A DNA stretch of 64,000 nt, taken from the NCBI GenBank assembly GCA_963281255.1, contig OY725492.1, positions 4,839,571 to 4,903,570 of the forward strand. The letters run 5' to 3'. The DNA comes from Aphrocallistes beatrix. Lineage: Eukaryota > Porifera > Hexactinellida > Sceptrulophora > Aphrocallistidae. Position numbers and translations under genes: made by a program. Below, piece by piece: positions 10,861 through 20,793 of this stretch; position 1 is the stretch's first letter, and every line of letters starts with the position of its first letter. The notes under the pieces are model-generated. The model saw only the letters and a program-made list of their open reading frames with translations, did not search any database and was not told the DNA's origin.

Positions 10861-13083
10861 TATATGGAGAATTCCATGTGGTTGATTTGACATGGAATTC
10901 CATCCAGTCATTTCACCACCATCAACCGATTTGTCTGAAATTTGCTGTGTGACAAGCCACTGATATGTCTTTACTTTTGTGAAAATTTCAGATCAATCGG
11001 TCATGTGGTCTTTGACTGACGTCACAAAAATTTGAATTTTTGCTGTTTGACCAAGGATTTCCACAATGGTAAAATCACCATCCCATATCAAACTTGAATA
11101 ACTCAAAATTGGTCACATTTGGTCATTTGTCTAATAACTCGCAAACCATTGAATCTAGACGTGTAAATTATGTTATGGCTTTACAGGAAGTAGTCGATTG
11201 GCTATCAAATAAGATCAAATTTGAATGCATAGTTATTGCGGTTTTCAAGATATGACCTCATCTGATCAAAATGCGTTTCCATAGCAACGCTGGAATGTAG
11301 CAACATTCCATGAAAAAAAAACATTCACAGCTGTTCTATACGAAAGAAACTATAATAAAACCACTTCGAAGTACCCTTAATATTTAGATGGGAGGCCTGT
11401 TGCATGAAAAAATGCCCCCCCCCCCGTGAAAAAATGCCCCCACCATGGATATTCATGTAATATGGGGGGGGGGGGGCAAAATTTCATGGAGTTAGCGTGA
11501 AAAATTGCCCCCCCGTGAAAAAATGCCCCCCACCATGGATATTCTAAAGTATGCCAATGCTTATACAAAACATTTTGAATGCTATTTGGCTTCTATTCGT
11601 TTACTAAAGCATTGCAAATCAACAAACTAGTCGTGTGAAGTAATAACAATGACTTTCATTAAATGTATCGTATATAAATAGTATCAGCAATATTTAGTGT
11701 TAGGCATTTTTTTCATGGGGGGGCAATTTTTCACGCTTACTCCATAAAATTTCCCCCCCCCCCCCATATTACATGAATATCCATGGTGGGGGCATTTTTT
11801 CATGCAACAGTGCTGTTGCATGAAAAAATGCCCCCCCCGTGAAAAAATGCCCCCACCATGGATATTCATGTAATATGGGGGGGGGAAAATTTAATGGAGT
11901 TAGCGTGAAAAATTGCCCCCCCGTGAAAAAATGCCCCCACCATGGATATTCTTGAGTTTAACACTAAATATTGCTGATACTATTTATATACGATACATTT
12001 ATGAAAGTCATTGTTATTACTTCACACGACTAGTTTGTTGATTTGCAATGCTTTAGTAAACGAATAGAAGCCAAATAGCATTCAAAATGTTTTGTATAAG
12101 CATTGGCATACTTTAGAATATCCATGGTGGGGGGCATTTTTTCACGGGGGGGCAATTTTTCACGCTAACTCCATGAAATTTTGCCCCCCCCCCCCCCATA
12201 TTACATGAATATCCATGGTGGGGGCATTTTTTCACGGGGGGGGCATTTTTTCATGCAACAGTGCTATGGTCAAACTAAATATCGGATTGTTCAGCAAATA
12301 TTAGTCCTCCTAAATTAACTTTTCAACTCATTTTTAGTGACATTTATTGCACTCCTATTACATACTAGCAACAACAGCATTGCACTGTTTATGTTTAGTC
12401 TGTCTGCGATTAAATATACAACAGATTTATAATTCCTAATGCACATATCAATTCCAGAATGTGGGACATAAAAGCATTTTCAAAATGGTAGAAATTGAGA
12501 GTTGTCAGGCCAATTTTATATTTTGTACAAAAGGGATAAAATTTTGAGTTATATATTGAAAGCGTTTACAGGTACAAAAATGTGAATAACTCAAAGGGAA
12601 CATATGGAAACCAAATGAATTTTTTTATACATTAAATTATGACTATAAACAGTAAAATACCAAAAAATAAAACAGTTTCTAAAATATACATTCTTGTTAC
12701 ATCATAGTTCCGGCTTGCTTCCAGAGTTGGATTCAGTTCCAGTTTTGACAAAGAAAAGGAACTCAAAGCTTAATTTACTCAAATTTTTCGTATTCTCCAT
12801 ATGTAAAAACATAAGTATAGCAATTTATGAAAGAATTTGATGAATATTTTTCGAATTATTCGAGTTTGATATGGGATGGTGATTTTACCTTTGTGAAAAT
12901 CCTTGGTCAAACAGCAAAAATTCAAATTTTTGTGACGTCATAAGTTAAAGACCACATGACCGATTGATCTAAAATTTTCACAAAAGTAAAGACATATCAG
13001 TGGCTTGTCACACAACAAATTTCAGACAAATCGGTTGATGGTGGTGAAATGACTGGTTGATTTGACATGGAATTCCCCATATG
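10861..13083. mobile_element. Large foldback element upstream of the first NHL copy
   Basis: The outer arms (about 10861-11100 and 12855-13083) are near-perfect inverted repeats, sharing GTCATTTCACCACCATCAAC, GACAAGCCACTGATATGTC and CAAACAGCAAAAATTCAAAT. The left arm carries an extra copy of TCCATGTGGTTGATTTGACA near its tip. The interior is AT-rich with no ORF of note and contains the nested poly-C foldback at 11398. The flanks are NHL 5' sequence on both sides, which indicates insertion into an existing NHL unit. No transposase is seen. Confidence 0.75.
11398..12261. mobile_element. Nested poly-C foldback element
   Basis: The tips are CTGTTGCATGAAAAAATGCC on the left and its complement on the right. 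The structure has four ~140-bp blocks in alternating orientation, each with TGAAAAAATGCCCCC runs and CCACCATGGATATTC. The two halves mirror about 11815, where ATGCAACAGTGCTGTTGCAT is itself palindromic. Long C or G runs at 11410-11422, 11463-11476, 11751-11765 and 12184-12198 may not be exact in length. Confidence 0.7.
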
Positions 13084-13195
13084 TATTTGAAATTTGCTTA
13101 ACTGAATCAAAACAATTCTTACACCATAATAACTGAGTATAAATTTTATTCGACCTACTTACAATTCTCATACTCCAGTAGTTGCCACAACAAGC

Positions 13196-13303
13196 ATTGA
13201 GGTAGTATGGCATTCTCCGGACACATATATAATACAGATTGTTTCTTAGTTAAAGTATTATATTTCTATATATATTTCTATGAAACTCACCTAAATCCAA
13301 TCA
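13196..13303 (+). promoter_or_regulatory. Conserved NHL promoter/leader, copy 1
   Basis: Contains GGTAGTATGGCATTCTCC, a TATA-like ACATATATAATACAG and the leader CTCACCTAAATCCAATCA directly before the ATG. The same order recurs before the NHL copies at 30895, 41961, 52900 and 56870, with the 3' part also before 18081. This copy has a small TA-rich insertion before the leader. Confidence 0.65.
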
Positions 13304-14535
13304 ATGGCAACCAATATTCAAGATGTCGCCCCGTACGACACAATCGCGCATTTCAATTACACCTCTATTCTCATCCGACGAACTTTCAATGTCCTGATTG
13401 AGCAGCTGATCAAGAGGAGGGACACTCTCTGTCAAGAAGTGGCACAACTCCGAGATGATTTTCACAGTAAAGAATCCGAACGTGTGGCTACGATTGAAGA
13501 GTTGGAGAGAGCTCAACAACACCTGAAGCAAATGAGCTTGAAGATTAACATTAACCTCTCCGTACAAGAACAAGCAGTATCCATGTACCAAGAAGTAAAG
13601 CGAAAGCAATCTTTTCCCATCCCACTCCCCAACCTCTCCTTCTCCTGTCCCACCCTCTCCCTCCTTCAATCTCAGATAGAGCAGTTCGGGGAGGTAGTCC
13701 AGCTGAAAGCACCGAAATACTCTGAGAAGAAACAACCCATCCTAACCGCTTGGAAGAAAGGGAAAGGCGAGAAAAAGCTTGATGGCATGGGACTGTCACT
13801 AGATGAAGTTAATGAGAAGGTGTATATAGCGGATTCTGGAAACCATCGCATACAGGTACTGTCCTTCCAAGGAGAGTTCCTATCTCACTTTGGAGAGGAA
13901 GTACTGTCCTATCCTTGGGGAATATCAGTCAGTGATGATTACATTTTCGTTACAGACTTTGGTAATGACATGACTTCCAGTTCTGCAAGAACAGCCACCA
14001 ACTACTCAACAGAGCTGGTGGTAAGGGGAGGAATGAAGGACGGCTGTCTACTCCACGGGGATTAAGTGTGGACTGGAATGGCGACGTGTTTGTAGCTGAG
14101 CAATGGAACCACCGAATTTCCGTGTTCTCTAACCTCCTACACTACAAGCACACTATCGGACAAGGATCGCTATCATATCCTTATGACGTAAAGCTAACAG
14201 ATAAAGTGATGGTACTAGACAGGAGTCCTAACTGCATCCACTTCTTCTCCAGAAGTGGAGACCTCCTTACCTCCTGCGTGTCTCAGGGAGGACCAGAATG
14301 TTTGGTATGTGGACCTTGTTTCTTCTGTCTGGACTGTGAGCAGAATATCATCATTAGTGACCGCTTGCGCCATGTGATAAAGATACTCTCTTACTCGGGG
14401 GAGCTACTACACACCATTGGAAGGGAAGGGGAAGGAATAGGAGAATTCATTAAACCATATAGTATTGCCATCTCTAAATCTGGGATTTTGTTTGTGTTGT
14501 CCGATAATCCCAATCATTATCTCCAATTGTTTTGA
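13304..14535 (+). pseudogene. NHL-repeat protein copy 1, frameshifted
   Basis: Starts MATNIQDVAPYDTIAHFN like its intact paralogues and keeps the coiled-coil and first NHL blade (IADSGNHRIQ). A single-base deletion near 13970-13980, within the codons equivalent to GSHTLFQF, shifts the frame and leads to a stop at 14063-14065. From 14068 the normal frame resumes (VAEQWNHRISVF, VLDRSPNCIHFF, ISDRLRHVIKIL) to the usual C-terminal LQLF. A 3-bp deletion removes one residue before the VLD strand. The N-terminal region also departs from the other copies (FNYTSILIRRTF instead of FDRIAALIQQTF). Very probably a pseudogene; a sequencing error at one base is the alternative. Confidence 0.85.
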
Positions 14536-15072
14536 ATTTATTTTTGTTATTTAGATTTTTCGTTTGTTTTTTTGATCGCTAATTAGAAGAAGAAGTAGTT
14601 TGTTATTTGTTTACTTTTGTTGTTGTTTGTGTAATTTATTGCACAATTAATCGGAATATTTAAAGTTTGAACTGTATTTTTCTTTTCCAAATTTGAGAGA
14701 GATTTCAGATTTTTCAAAACACATTCCGCTTATTATTAATTGAAACAAACTTTTTCGGGTCAAAGGCGATAAAATTAAAACGCAATTCTTCATTTGGAAT
14801 CATCATTATCCTGCTCTATACCAATGTTCACTGATTCAGACAAAGTTTCTCTTGAATTGATAAACCTTCCACTGTAACGTTACAGTACATCATTGTCCTA
14901 GCACATAATTTAGTGAAGAGTTAGCATTGAAGGATATTTGAAGTAATGAATCGGGGATACTGACAATTCGTGACATTCTTGTAGCGATGTCACGAAGTGT
15001 CTAAAATTAGAACTCTCATTTCCCGATTAATGAAACAGGCGCCTTCTGACTCCAAGTTCTATAATTAGCTAC
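14536..15072 (+). other. NHL 3' flank shared with other copies; no gene
   Basis: AT-rich trailer followed by a well conserved block (TTCTCTTGAATTGATAAACC, TGTAACGTTACA, GTGACATTCTTGTAGCGATG) that also precedes the AIG1-like exon at 32555, 36712, 58523 and 62625. It may be the AIG1-like gene's own promoter and 5' UTR. Confidence 0.55.
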
Positions 15073-16241
15073 ATGTCAGCTGGTCCATCCCAGAAGCGCC
15101 GCCAGCCGCCTGAGCTGGTCCCAGACGGGAGAGAGGGAGAAGAGGAAGTGTGGGACTCTAGTTCCAGTTGTGAGGAGGACTAAGACTCAGTTCCAATTGG
15201 AACTAGAACTGTGAGCAAGCGGGCTTCTCCTCTGATTGAGAGCTCATTCCACTGCTTCAGCCTGATGGTCTACATCGGGATCAAGACCTACGAGTCCACC
15301 GTCTTCAAGTCCATCCCTGAGAAAGAGCTCCGCGACACATTCTCCATCTGGTACACGTTTGGTGGCAGATGGAAGTTCCTCACATTTATCAATGTGGTTA
15401 GTGCGCCATCTCGTGGTGTCCAGGACACTACGACACAATTCTATTTCTATTTTCTGAAGCTGAATATTCTGATGAAGATGTTGCAGTGCAAACGCGAGAT
15501 TGGTGTGAACGCGTGTACACCAACTAGCTGGTGTACACGCGTGTACACTGGTGTAAACCCGGGTTTCCATTAAGTTTGATAATCTCGCGTTTACACCAGT
15601 GTAAACGCAAGTACCTATATAATTAAATATTGTGGTTGATTTATTACTCTAGAATACGATATGATGAATTGTTTATTGTTAAAACAGTATACTATCTTAA
15701 TTATACACCGGTGTGAACGCGTTCACAGTGGGTAGCGTATACACTGCAACAATCCCACAATAGTACCGAAGATAATTCTACGCAAATGTCCCTTTTCTAT
15801 ACACAAATATCTCAATGCATGTGTCTAAAATTCCCTAAGTAATAAAACTAGAAACCGAGATTATAATACTCATTGAAATCGAATTGCACACGAAAATAAA
15901 TCAGATTAGAAGATGTAATTAGTATACGTCTCATCATATCATATTTTAGAGTAATAAATCAACCACAATATTTAATTATATAGGTACTCGCGTTTACACT
16001 GGTGTAAACGCGAGATTATCAAACTTAATGGAAACCCGGGTTAACACCAGTGTACACGCGTGTACACCAGCTAGTTGGTGTACACGCGTTCACACTGGTG
16101 TACACGCGTGTACACCAATCTCGCGTTTGCACTGCAACAAAGACACCATTGCTTGAATGCCAGTCAACTCGTAGTAATATTTTCCAACTCATCCCAAGTT
16201 TAATTCCATTGATGGCTATAATGGTCCACTGTTACAACTGA
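15073..16241 (+). pseudogene. AIG1/ADTRP-like 5' exon, copy 1, doubly disrupted
   Basis: Begins ATGTCAGCTGGTCC like the other copies. A TCA to TAA change at about 15181 stops translation after the acidic SSSCEED stretch. The rest (SLMVYIGIKTYESTVFKSIP, then TFGGRWKFLTFINVV) stays open until a 661-bp foldback element inserts at 15479. After the insertion the original sequence (ATTGCTTGAATGCCAGTC onward) continues to the usual stop at 16241. This copy is followed by a duplicated FEM1 end rather than a Penelope-like element. Confidence 0.8.
15479..16139. mobile_element. Foldback element inserted in AIG1-like copy 1
   Basis: Tips TGTTGCAGTGCAAACGCG and complement, arms of roughly 190 bp. The arms are built of palindromic GGTGTACACGCGTGTACACC-type units and then AGTACCTATATAATTAAATA. 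It is flanked by a 4-bp direct repeat AAGA (15475-15478, 16140-16143). The uninterrupted paralogue at 32958-32970 (GTGAAGACAGC) is a natural empty site. No ORF is seen in the loop. Confidence 0.85.
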
Positions 16242-16286
16242 AACCCAAATAGGGACGAGTTGGTATTTGAGAAGAGTTGAGCTTTT

Positions 16287-16624
16287 TGCTTAGAGCTAGC
16301 AGCCAATGTAAGTGGTTTCCAGCCACTATTCAATAGTGTCCGTATTCTGCCACTAAAGTGTCTCTCTGCTAGAACGGTGGCAGTTCTAGTGCCGGACAGG
16401 TTCCATTGTCTAGAGAGTCTGCTTCCTAACAGACTGTTTGAGTTTGTCAAAGTTCATTCGAGATATTGCTAGCTCTCTCCACTGATTCCACTATCTTCAC
16501 TCCTCTACTGGATCCAATCCATTGATTCGGAATGTCTGTATTGGAATGCAATGTTTACACAAACAATGAATTCCAGAGTGTGGAACTCCACCAATAGTTT
16601 AGTTTAATTTCTTTGAATTCTAAA
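16287..16624 (+). pseudogene. Duplicated 3' end of FEM1
   Basis: Matches FEM1 exon 6 from about 9448 (GCTTAGAGCGAGCAGCCA) through the stop and about 145 bp of 3' flank, with a few substitutions (VAVLVPDRFHCLES instead of VAVLVSDRFHCLES). It lacks all upstream exons. The copy joins directly to AIG1-like sequence on its left. Confidence 0.9.
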
Positions 16625-16626
16625 CT

Positions 16627-17121
16627 AACAAGCGCGCTTCGCTTGCTTGCGCTGCGCAGCTGGCGAACACTTCGTGTACGCCGGAGGCTCCCTTCGGTCG
16701 CCTGGGGGTGACAATTGTTAATTATAAGGGAGATAACATCTCTAAATACTTCTGTCCTACTATTATACTATATCGCACGAAAAATCACCAAATTTGTCAA
16801 CTTTTAAAAATTTTGATGCGTAATGATGACGTCATAACAGAGTGATGAGTCATCATTTTTTGATGATAGTTGCATCATATGTGAAACGTGTTAGGATACA
16901 GATTCTATTAAAATTTCAGCCTTCTATCTCCTATAATGGCTGAGTTATGCTCGAATAACTGTGTTGCTTAACTTTTAAAAATGTGACAATGACGCAATAA
17001 TTCCATGATGAGTCTACATTTTGATCTGAGCTCAGAACTTACTAAGCCATAGCCAAAATACTCCCACATGCCCAAAATCAGCTTTCTGTGCACGCCAGTT
17101 TCTTCAATCAATTCGTTACAG

Positions 17122-17152
<31 letters not shown>

Positions 17153-17155
17153 TAA
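16627..17155 (+). repeat. Dispersed non-autonomous repeat with GCGCTTG hairpin
   Basis: Begins ACAAGCGCGCTTCGCTTG (a short hairpin), then TCCCTTCGGTCGCCT, AAGGGAGATAACATCTC, TGATGACGTCATAACAG, TTCAGCCTTCTATCTCC and finally CAGTTTCTTCAATCAATTCG before a TA run. The same ordered blocks recur at 17560-18012 (inverted), 20908-21080 (partial), 24555-24800 (inverted) and 28920-29390. The hairpin end and lack of clear target duplication are reminiscent of Helitron-type elements, but I cannot prove the class. Confidence 0.6.
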
Positions 17156-17559
17156 ATATTAATCGAGTTTTAGTAGTAAGGATATTTTAACATTAAACTT
17201 AATATTTAACTTAATATTTAACTAAACTTAATATTTTAGCATTTTAACATTAGAAACAATACTTCTAGTTATCTTTATTTGAAATTAGCTTGAATTAGAA
17301 TGAACTTTTACACGCCATACATAATAACTGAACTAGAAATTTTATTCGACCAACTAACATACAATTCTCAAACTCCAGCAGTACAGTAGTTTCCACAACA
17401 ACCATTTATATATATATGTATATATATATATAAAGGAATTATCTAGGAGCACGAGACGCTCCTTTAGGCGTATGATTTTAAGTCCCCAAATGTGTTTAGG
17501 AGCGTGAAATTTTAGAATATTACCCAATTTACCTTAGATTATAATGTTATTTATCCCTG
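17156..17559. other. AT-rich spacer between two inverted repeat copies
   Basis: TA microsatellites lie at about 17121-17140 and 17406-17434. The piece at about 17330-17410 resembles the far 5' flank of the NHL units (ATTTTATTCGACCAACTAAC, CAATTCTCAAACTCCAG). A GACGCTCCTTTAGGCGTATG segment near 17457 recurs at about 25190. No gene seen. Confidence 0.5.
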
Positions 17560-18012
17560 ATATATATATATATGTCTCGAATTGATTGAAGAAACTGCTA
17601 GCGCAGAAAGCTGATTTTTGGCATGTGGGAGTATTTTGGCTATGGCTCTAGTAAGTTCTGAGCTCAGACGAAAATGTCGACTCATCATGGAATTATGACG
17701 TCATTGTCACATTATTAAAAGTTAAGCAATACGGTTATTTGAGCAAAACTCATACCTCACATATGATGCAACTATCATCAAAAAATGATGACTTAGTACC
17801 TTGTTATGACGTCATTCCGCATCAAAAATTGAAAAATTGTCAAATTTAGTGATTTTTCGTGCGATATCGAATATAACAGTATTACAGACGTATTTAGAGA
17901 TGTTATTTCCCATTTATTTATCAATGGTGACCAAAGGCGCCCAAAGGGCGCCTCCGGTGGACACAAAGTGTCAACTAGCCACGTAGCACAAGCAAGCGAA
18001 GCGCGCTTGTAT
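17560..18012 (-). repeat. Second copy of the GCGCTTG-hairpin repeat, inverted
   Basis: Reads in reverse relative to 16627-17155: CTCGAATTGATTGAAGAAAC first, then ATTATGACGTCATTGTCAC, TTATGACGTCATTCCGC, and ending AAGCAAGCGAAGCGCGCTTG. It lies directly upstream of the NHL copy at 18081 and has replaced the distal part of that gene's promoter block. Confidence 0.6.
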
Positions 18013-18080
18013 ATAATAATATTATTTCTTAGTTAAAGTATTATAATTCTATTCGACAAAAACTCGCCTAAATCCAATCA
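18013..18080 (+). promoter_or_regulatory. Shortened NHL promoter/leader, copy 2
   Basis: Keeps TTTCTTAGTTAAAGTATTAT and the leader ACTCGCCTAAATCCAATCA before the ATG. It has lost the GGTAGTATGGCATTC part. A TATATAATAATATT stretch sits about 60 bp upstream of the start. Confidence 0.5.
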
Positions 18081-19319
18081 ATGGCAACCAATATTCAAGA
18101 TGTCGCCCCTTACGACACAATCGCGCATTTTGATCGCATCGGCGCTCTAATCCAACAAACCTTCAATATCCTGATTGAGCAGCTGATCAAGAGGAGGGAC
18201 ACTCTCTGTCAAGAAGTGGCACAACTTCGAGATGATTTTCACAGTGATGAATCCGCTCGTGTGGCTGCGATTGAAGAGTTGGAGAGAACTCAGCAACAAA
18301 TGCAACAAATGAGCTCGAAGAGTAACATTAACCTCCCCGTACAAGAACAAGCAGTCTTCTTGTTCAAAGAGGCAAAGCAAAGGTTGTGTGTTCGCACCCC
18401 ACTCCCCAACCTCTCCTTCTCCTGTCCCACCCTCTCCCCCCTTCAATCTCAGATAGAGCAGTTCGGGGAGGTAGTCCAGCTGAAAGCACCGAAATACTCT
18501 GAGAAGAAACAACCCATCCTAACCGCTGGGAAGAAAGGGAAAGGTGAGAAAGAGCTTTATGGCTGTGGACTGTCACTAGATGAAGTTAATGAGAAGGTGT
18601 ATATAGCGGATACTAACAACCAACGCATACAGGTACTGTCCTTCCAAGGAGAGTTCCTATCTCACTTTGGAAAAGAAGCACTATTCAGTCCTTGGGGAAT
18701 ATCAGTCAGTGAAGATTACATCGTCGTAACAGACCGTGTTAATCACACGATATTCCAGTTCTGTAAGAACAGCCACCAACTACTCAACAGGACTGGTGGT
18801 AAGGGGAGGAGTGAAGGACAGCTGTCTGATCCAATGGGATTAAGTGTGGACTTGAATGGCGTTGTGTTTGTAGCTGACCAATTGAACCACCGAGTATCCG
18901 TGTTCTCTAACCTCCTACACTACAAGTATACTATCGGACAAGGATCGCTATCTTTCCCTAAGGACGTAAAACTATCGGCAGATAAAGTGGTGGTACTAGA
19001 CCTGGGTCCTACCTGCATCCACTTCTTCTCCAGAAGTGGAGACCTCCTTACTTCCTGCGTGTCTCAGGGAAGAGGCCAGGAATGTTTGGTATATGGACCT
19101 TGGTTCTTCTGTCTGGACTGTGAGCAGAGTATCCTCGTTACTGACCGCTTCCACCATGTGATCAAGATACTCTCTAACTCCGGAAAGCTACTACACACCA
19201 TTGGGAGAAAAGGGAAAGGAAAAGGAGAATTCTCTTTTCCATATGGTATTGCCATTTCTAAATCTGGAATTTTGTTTGTATTGTCCGATAATCCCAATCA
19301 TTCTCTACAATTGTTTTGA
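18081..19319 (+). CDS. Coiled-coil plus NHL-propeller protein (NHL copy 2)
   Basis: An intronless 412-aa ORF. Residues about 17-85 (IQQTFNILIEQLIKRRDTLC onward) form a charged, heptad-like coiled coil. A proline-rich linker follows (TPLPNLSFSCPTLSPLQS, about 106-123). From about 163 to the end come six NHL-type blades: KVYIADTNNQRIQVLSF, DYIVVTDRVNHTIFQF, GVVFVADQLNHRVSVF, KVVVLDLGPTCIHFF, SILVTDRFHHVIKIL and GILFVLSDNPNHSLQLF. This is the layout of the C-terminal half of TRIM-NHL proteins without RING or B-box; there is no signal peptide or membrane segment. NHL propellers bind RNA or protein on one face. The function here is unknown. It differs from its paralogues mostly in the two residues after each D of the IAD/VTD-type motifs. 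Confidence 0.88.
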   Translation: MATNIQDVAPYDTIAHFDRIGALIQQTFNILIEQLIKRRDTLCQEVAQLRDDFHSDESARVAAIEELERTQQQMQQMSSKSNINLPVQEQAVFLFKEAKQRLCVRTPLPNLSFSCPTLSPLQSQIEQFGEVVQLKAPKYSEKKQPILTAGKKGKGEKELYGCGLSLDEVNEKVYIADTNNQRIQVLSFQGEFLSHFGKEALFSPWGISVSEDYIVVTDRVNHTIFQFCKNSHQLLNRTGGKGRSEGQLSDPMGLSVDLNGVVFVADQLNHRVSVFSNLLHYKYTIGQGSLSFPKDVKLSADKVVVLDLGPTCIHFFSRSGDLLTSCVSQGRGQECLVYGPWFFCLDCEQSILVTDRFHHVIKILSNSGKLLHTIGRKGKGKGEFSFPYGIAISKSGILFVLSDNPNHSLQLF

Positions 19320-19590
19320 ATTCATAGTTATTTTCATTATTCTATATTTATGAATACCGTTATTTTGTTTGTAAGTAGTCTCATATTTGTTGTTGTTGGA
19401 ATATTACTGCACAGTCAATCTAAATACTAATGTTTAAACTCGTTTTATCTGTTCCAATTTCGAAGTTAACAATCTGAGCAAAAAGTAGTAATCTAAATAT
19501 AGTATATCGCGTCTAAAAATAGAACTGGCTTTACATAAGAGGAATTTCCTTGTACAGTTGGAGATCTATTTTAGTTGGAAAGGTGTTGAA
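19320..19590 (+). other. NHL 3' flank, type with HEAT cassette downstream
   Basis: AT-rich trailer with CAATCTAAATACTAATGTTT and CCAATTTCGAAGTTAAC, shared with the flanks after 43199 and 54141. It ends in CTTGTACAGTTGGAGATCTA just before the HEAT cassette and may be that cassette's former promoter. Confidence 0.5.
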
Positions 19591-20276
19591 GTGTCGTTTA
19601 AGAACTGCGCTTCCCGCCACGTGGTTCTGTCCTCCAGCAGTGTCAGAGCAGAAAGAGACTAGCCTGACAGCTCTGGAGTCAGAGAGAGAAGAGCCTCCTC
19701 GAGATGTGTCCGCAGACACTGGCAGAGCGGACTGCTCGGACAGATCCTAGAGAGGACAGAGGAGAGGACCATCGTAGAGACAGCACTGCTCAACCTAGGG
19801 GACGGTCTCCTCAGCTCTGAGTCTAGGACGCTAGAGGTGTTGGAGAGGATCCTAGAGATGACAGATGACGAGGATCCTAAAGTTAGAGACCAGGCACTTC
19901 ACACCCTGGAGAGGTTGTGTGCATTGATCCCTTCAAGAATCCGGACAATAATGCGAGTAAATGGGAAAAAGCAGCTTTTATCGGTGCTGGTGCTATTGCT
20001 GTGGTTGGAGGTACTACTATCGTTGGTGCGTTATTAGCTCCTGTCGCACTGTCAGCAGTAGGATTTGGAGTCGCAGGAGTCACTGCAGGAAGCATAGCAG
20101 CTTCCATCCAGACTCCTTTAACAGTTGCTGAGTCTTGGTTCGCTTTCTTTCAGAGTGCTGGAGCTACTGGAGCAGCAGCTGCCATCGGAGCTAAAGCTGG
20201 ATTCGGAGTCGGTGCGGTTGTTGCCGGAAGCGGTCTTCTTGGTTTTTCTGGGAAAGATCTCAAGAAGACTTTATAA
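19591..20276 (+). pseudogene. HEAT-like cassette fused to ISG12-like membrane domain, broken
   Basis: The position equivalent to the ISG12 start ATG reads GTG (19591). The first frame stops within 25 codons (GAGACTAGCC near 19660). A HEAT-like block LLGQILERTEERTIVETALL then leads into LERILEMTDDEDPKVRDQAL, matching the N-terminus of the gene at 26626. After a frame change at about 19915 a 120-residue ISG12 domain runs to 20276 (GALLAPVALSAVGFGVAGVT, QSAGATGAAAAIGAKAGFGV), ending GKDLKKTL. The Ifi-6-16 domain is intact but has no ATG at its start. Probably a pseudogene formed by deletion between a HEAT cassette and an ISG12 gene. Confidence 0.75.
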
Positions 20277-20510
20277 TTTATTTGGCTATCTTGATTAATG
20301 TGTGTTCTCCATACTAGTGTTACAAGTTTCATATTTGTTTAGCTTCGCTATAATGCTCTTATAAAGTGTATGGCAATGTTCTAGATACATTCGATGAAAA
20401 GTAGCAATCATCTACACAAACATAAGATGTTTAAAACGAAGTTACGACTGTATACAGGCAAATACCCTTCGAGTCAAGTTACTTAATGGAACTGCACTAT
20501 CAGTCTATCG
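20277..20510 (+). other. ISG12-type 3' flank
   Basis: TGTGTTCTCCATACTAGTGT and GTTCTAGATACATTC are shared with flanks after 27339, 29593, 40449 and 49612, so this trailer travels with the ISG12 3' end. It is non-coding. Confidence 0.6.
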
Positions 20511-20793
20511 CAGAGTTGCACGCGGGCCTTGCGGGCCAGAAATCTTGGCAGGAATCACAGTGATGACAACCGAGATGATGTTTTTAATTGTCACGAAGTA
20601 TCAATTAAGGAGTACTTACGTAAATCGAACTTTGTTAGTTTCTATTTATTTGTGTTTGCAGAAACTCACTCCCATAAAAGGATTCCCTAAGTGTCTGTCT
20701 ATACAAAGTAACTTACAAAGCGGACCAAAGATATTAATTCGGGCTTCTTGCGGGCCGGGCCGCGGTGCAAATTTCGGCCCGCGTGCAACTCTG
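20511..20793. mobile_element. hAT-like MITE with 8-bp target duplication
   Basis: Terminal inverted repeats CAGAGTTGCACGCGGGCC and its exact complement (18 bp), flanked by a perfect 8-bp direct repeat GTCTATCG (20503-20510 and 20794-20801). It is 283 bp long with no transposase. Degraded left ends of the same insertion at the same site occur at about 41049 and 49990, so it inserted before the ISG12 flank was duplicated. Confidence 0.9.
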
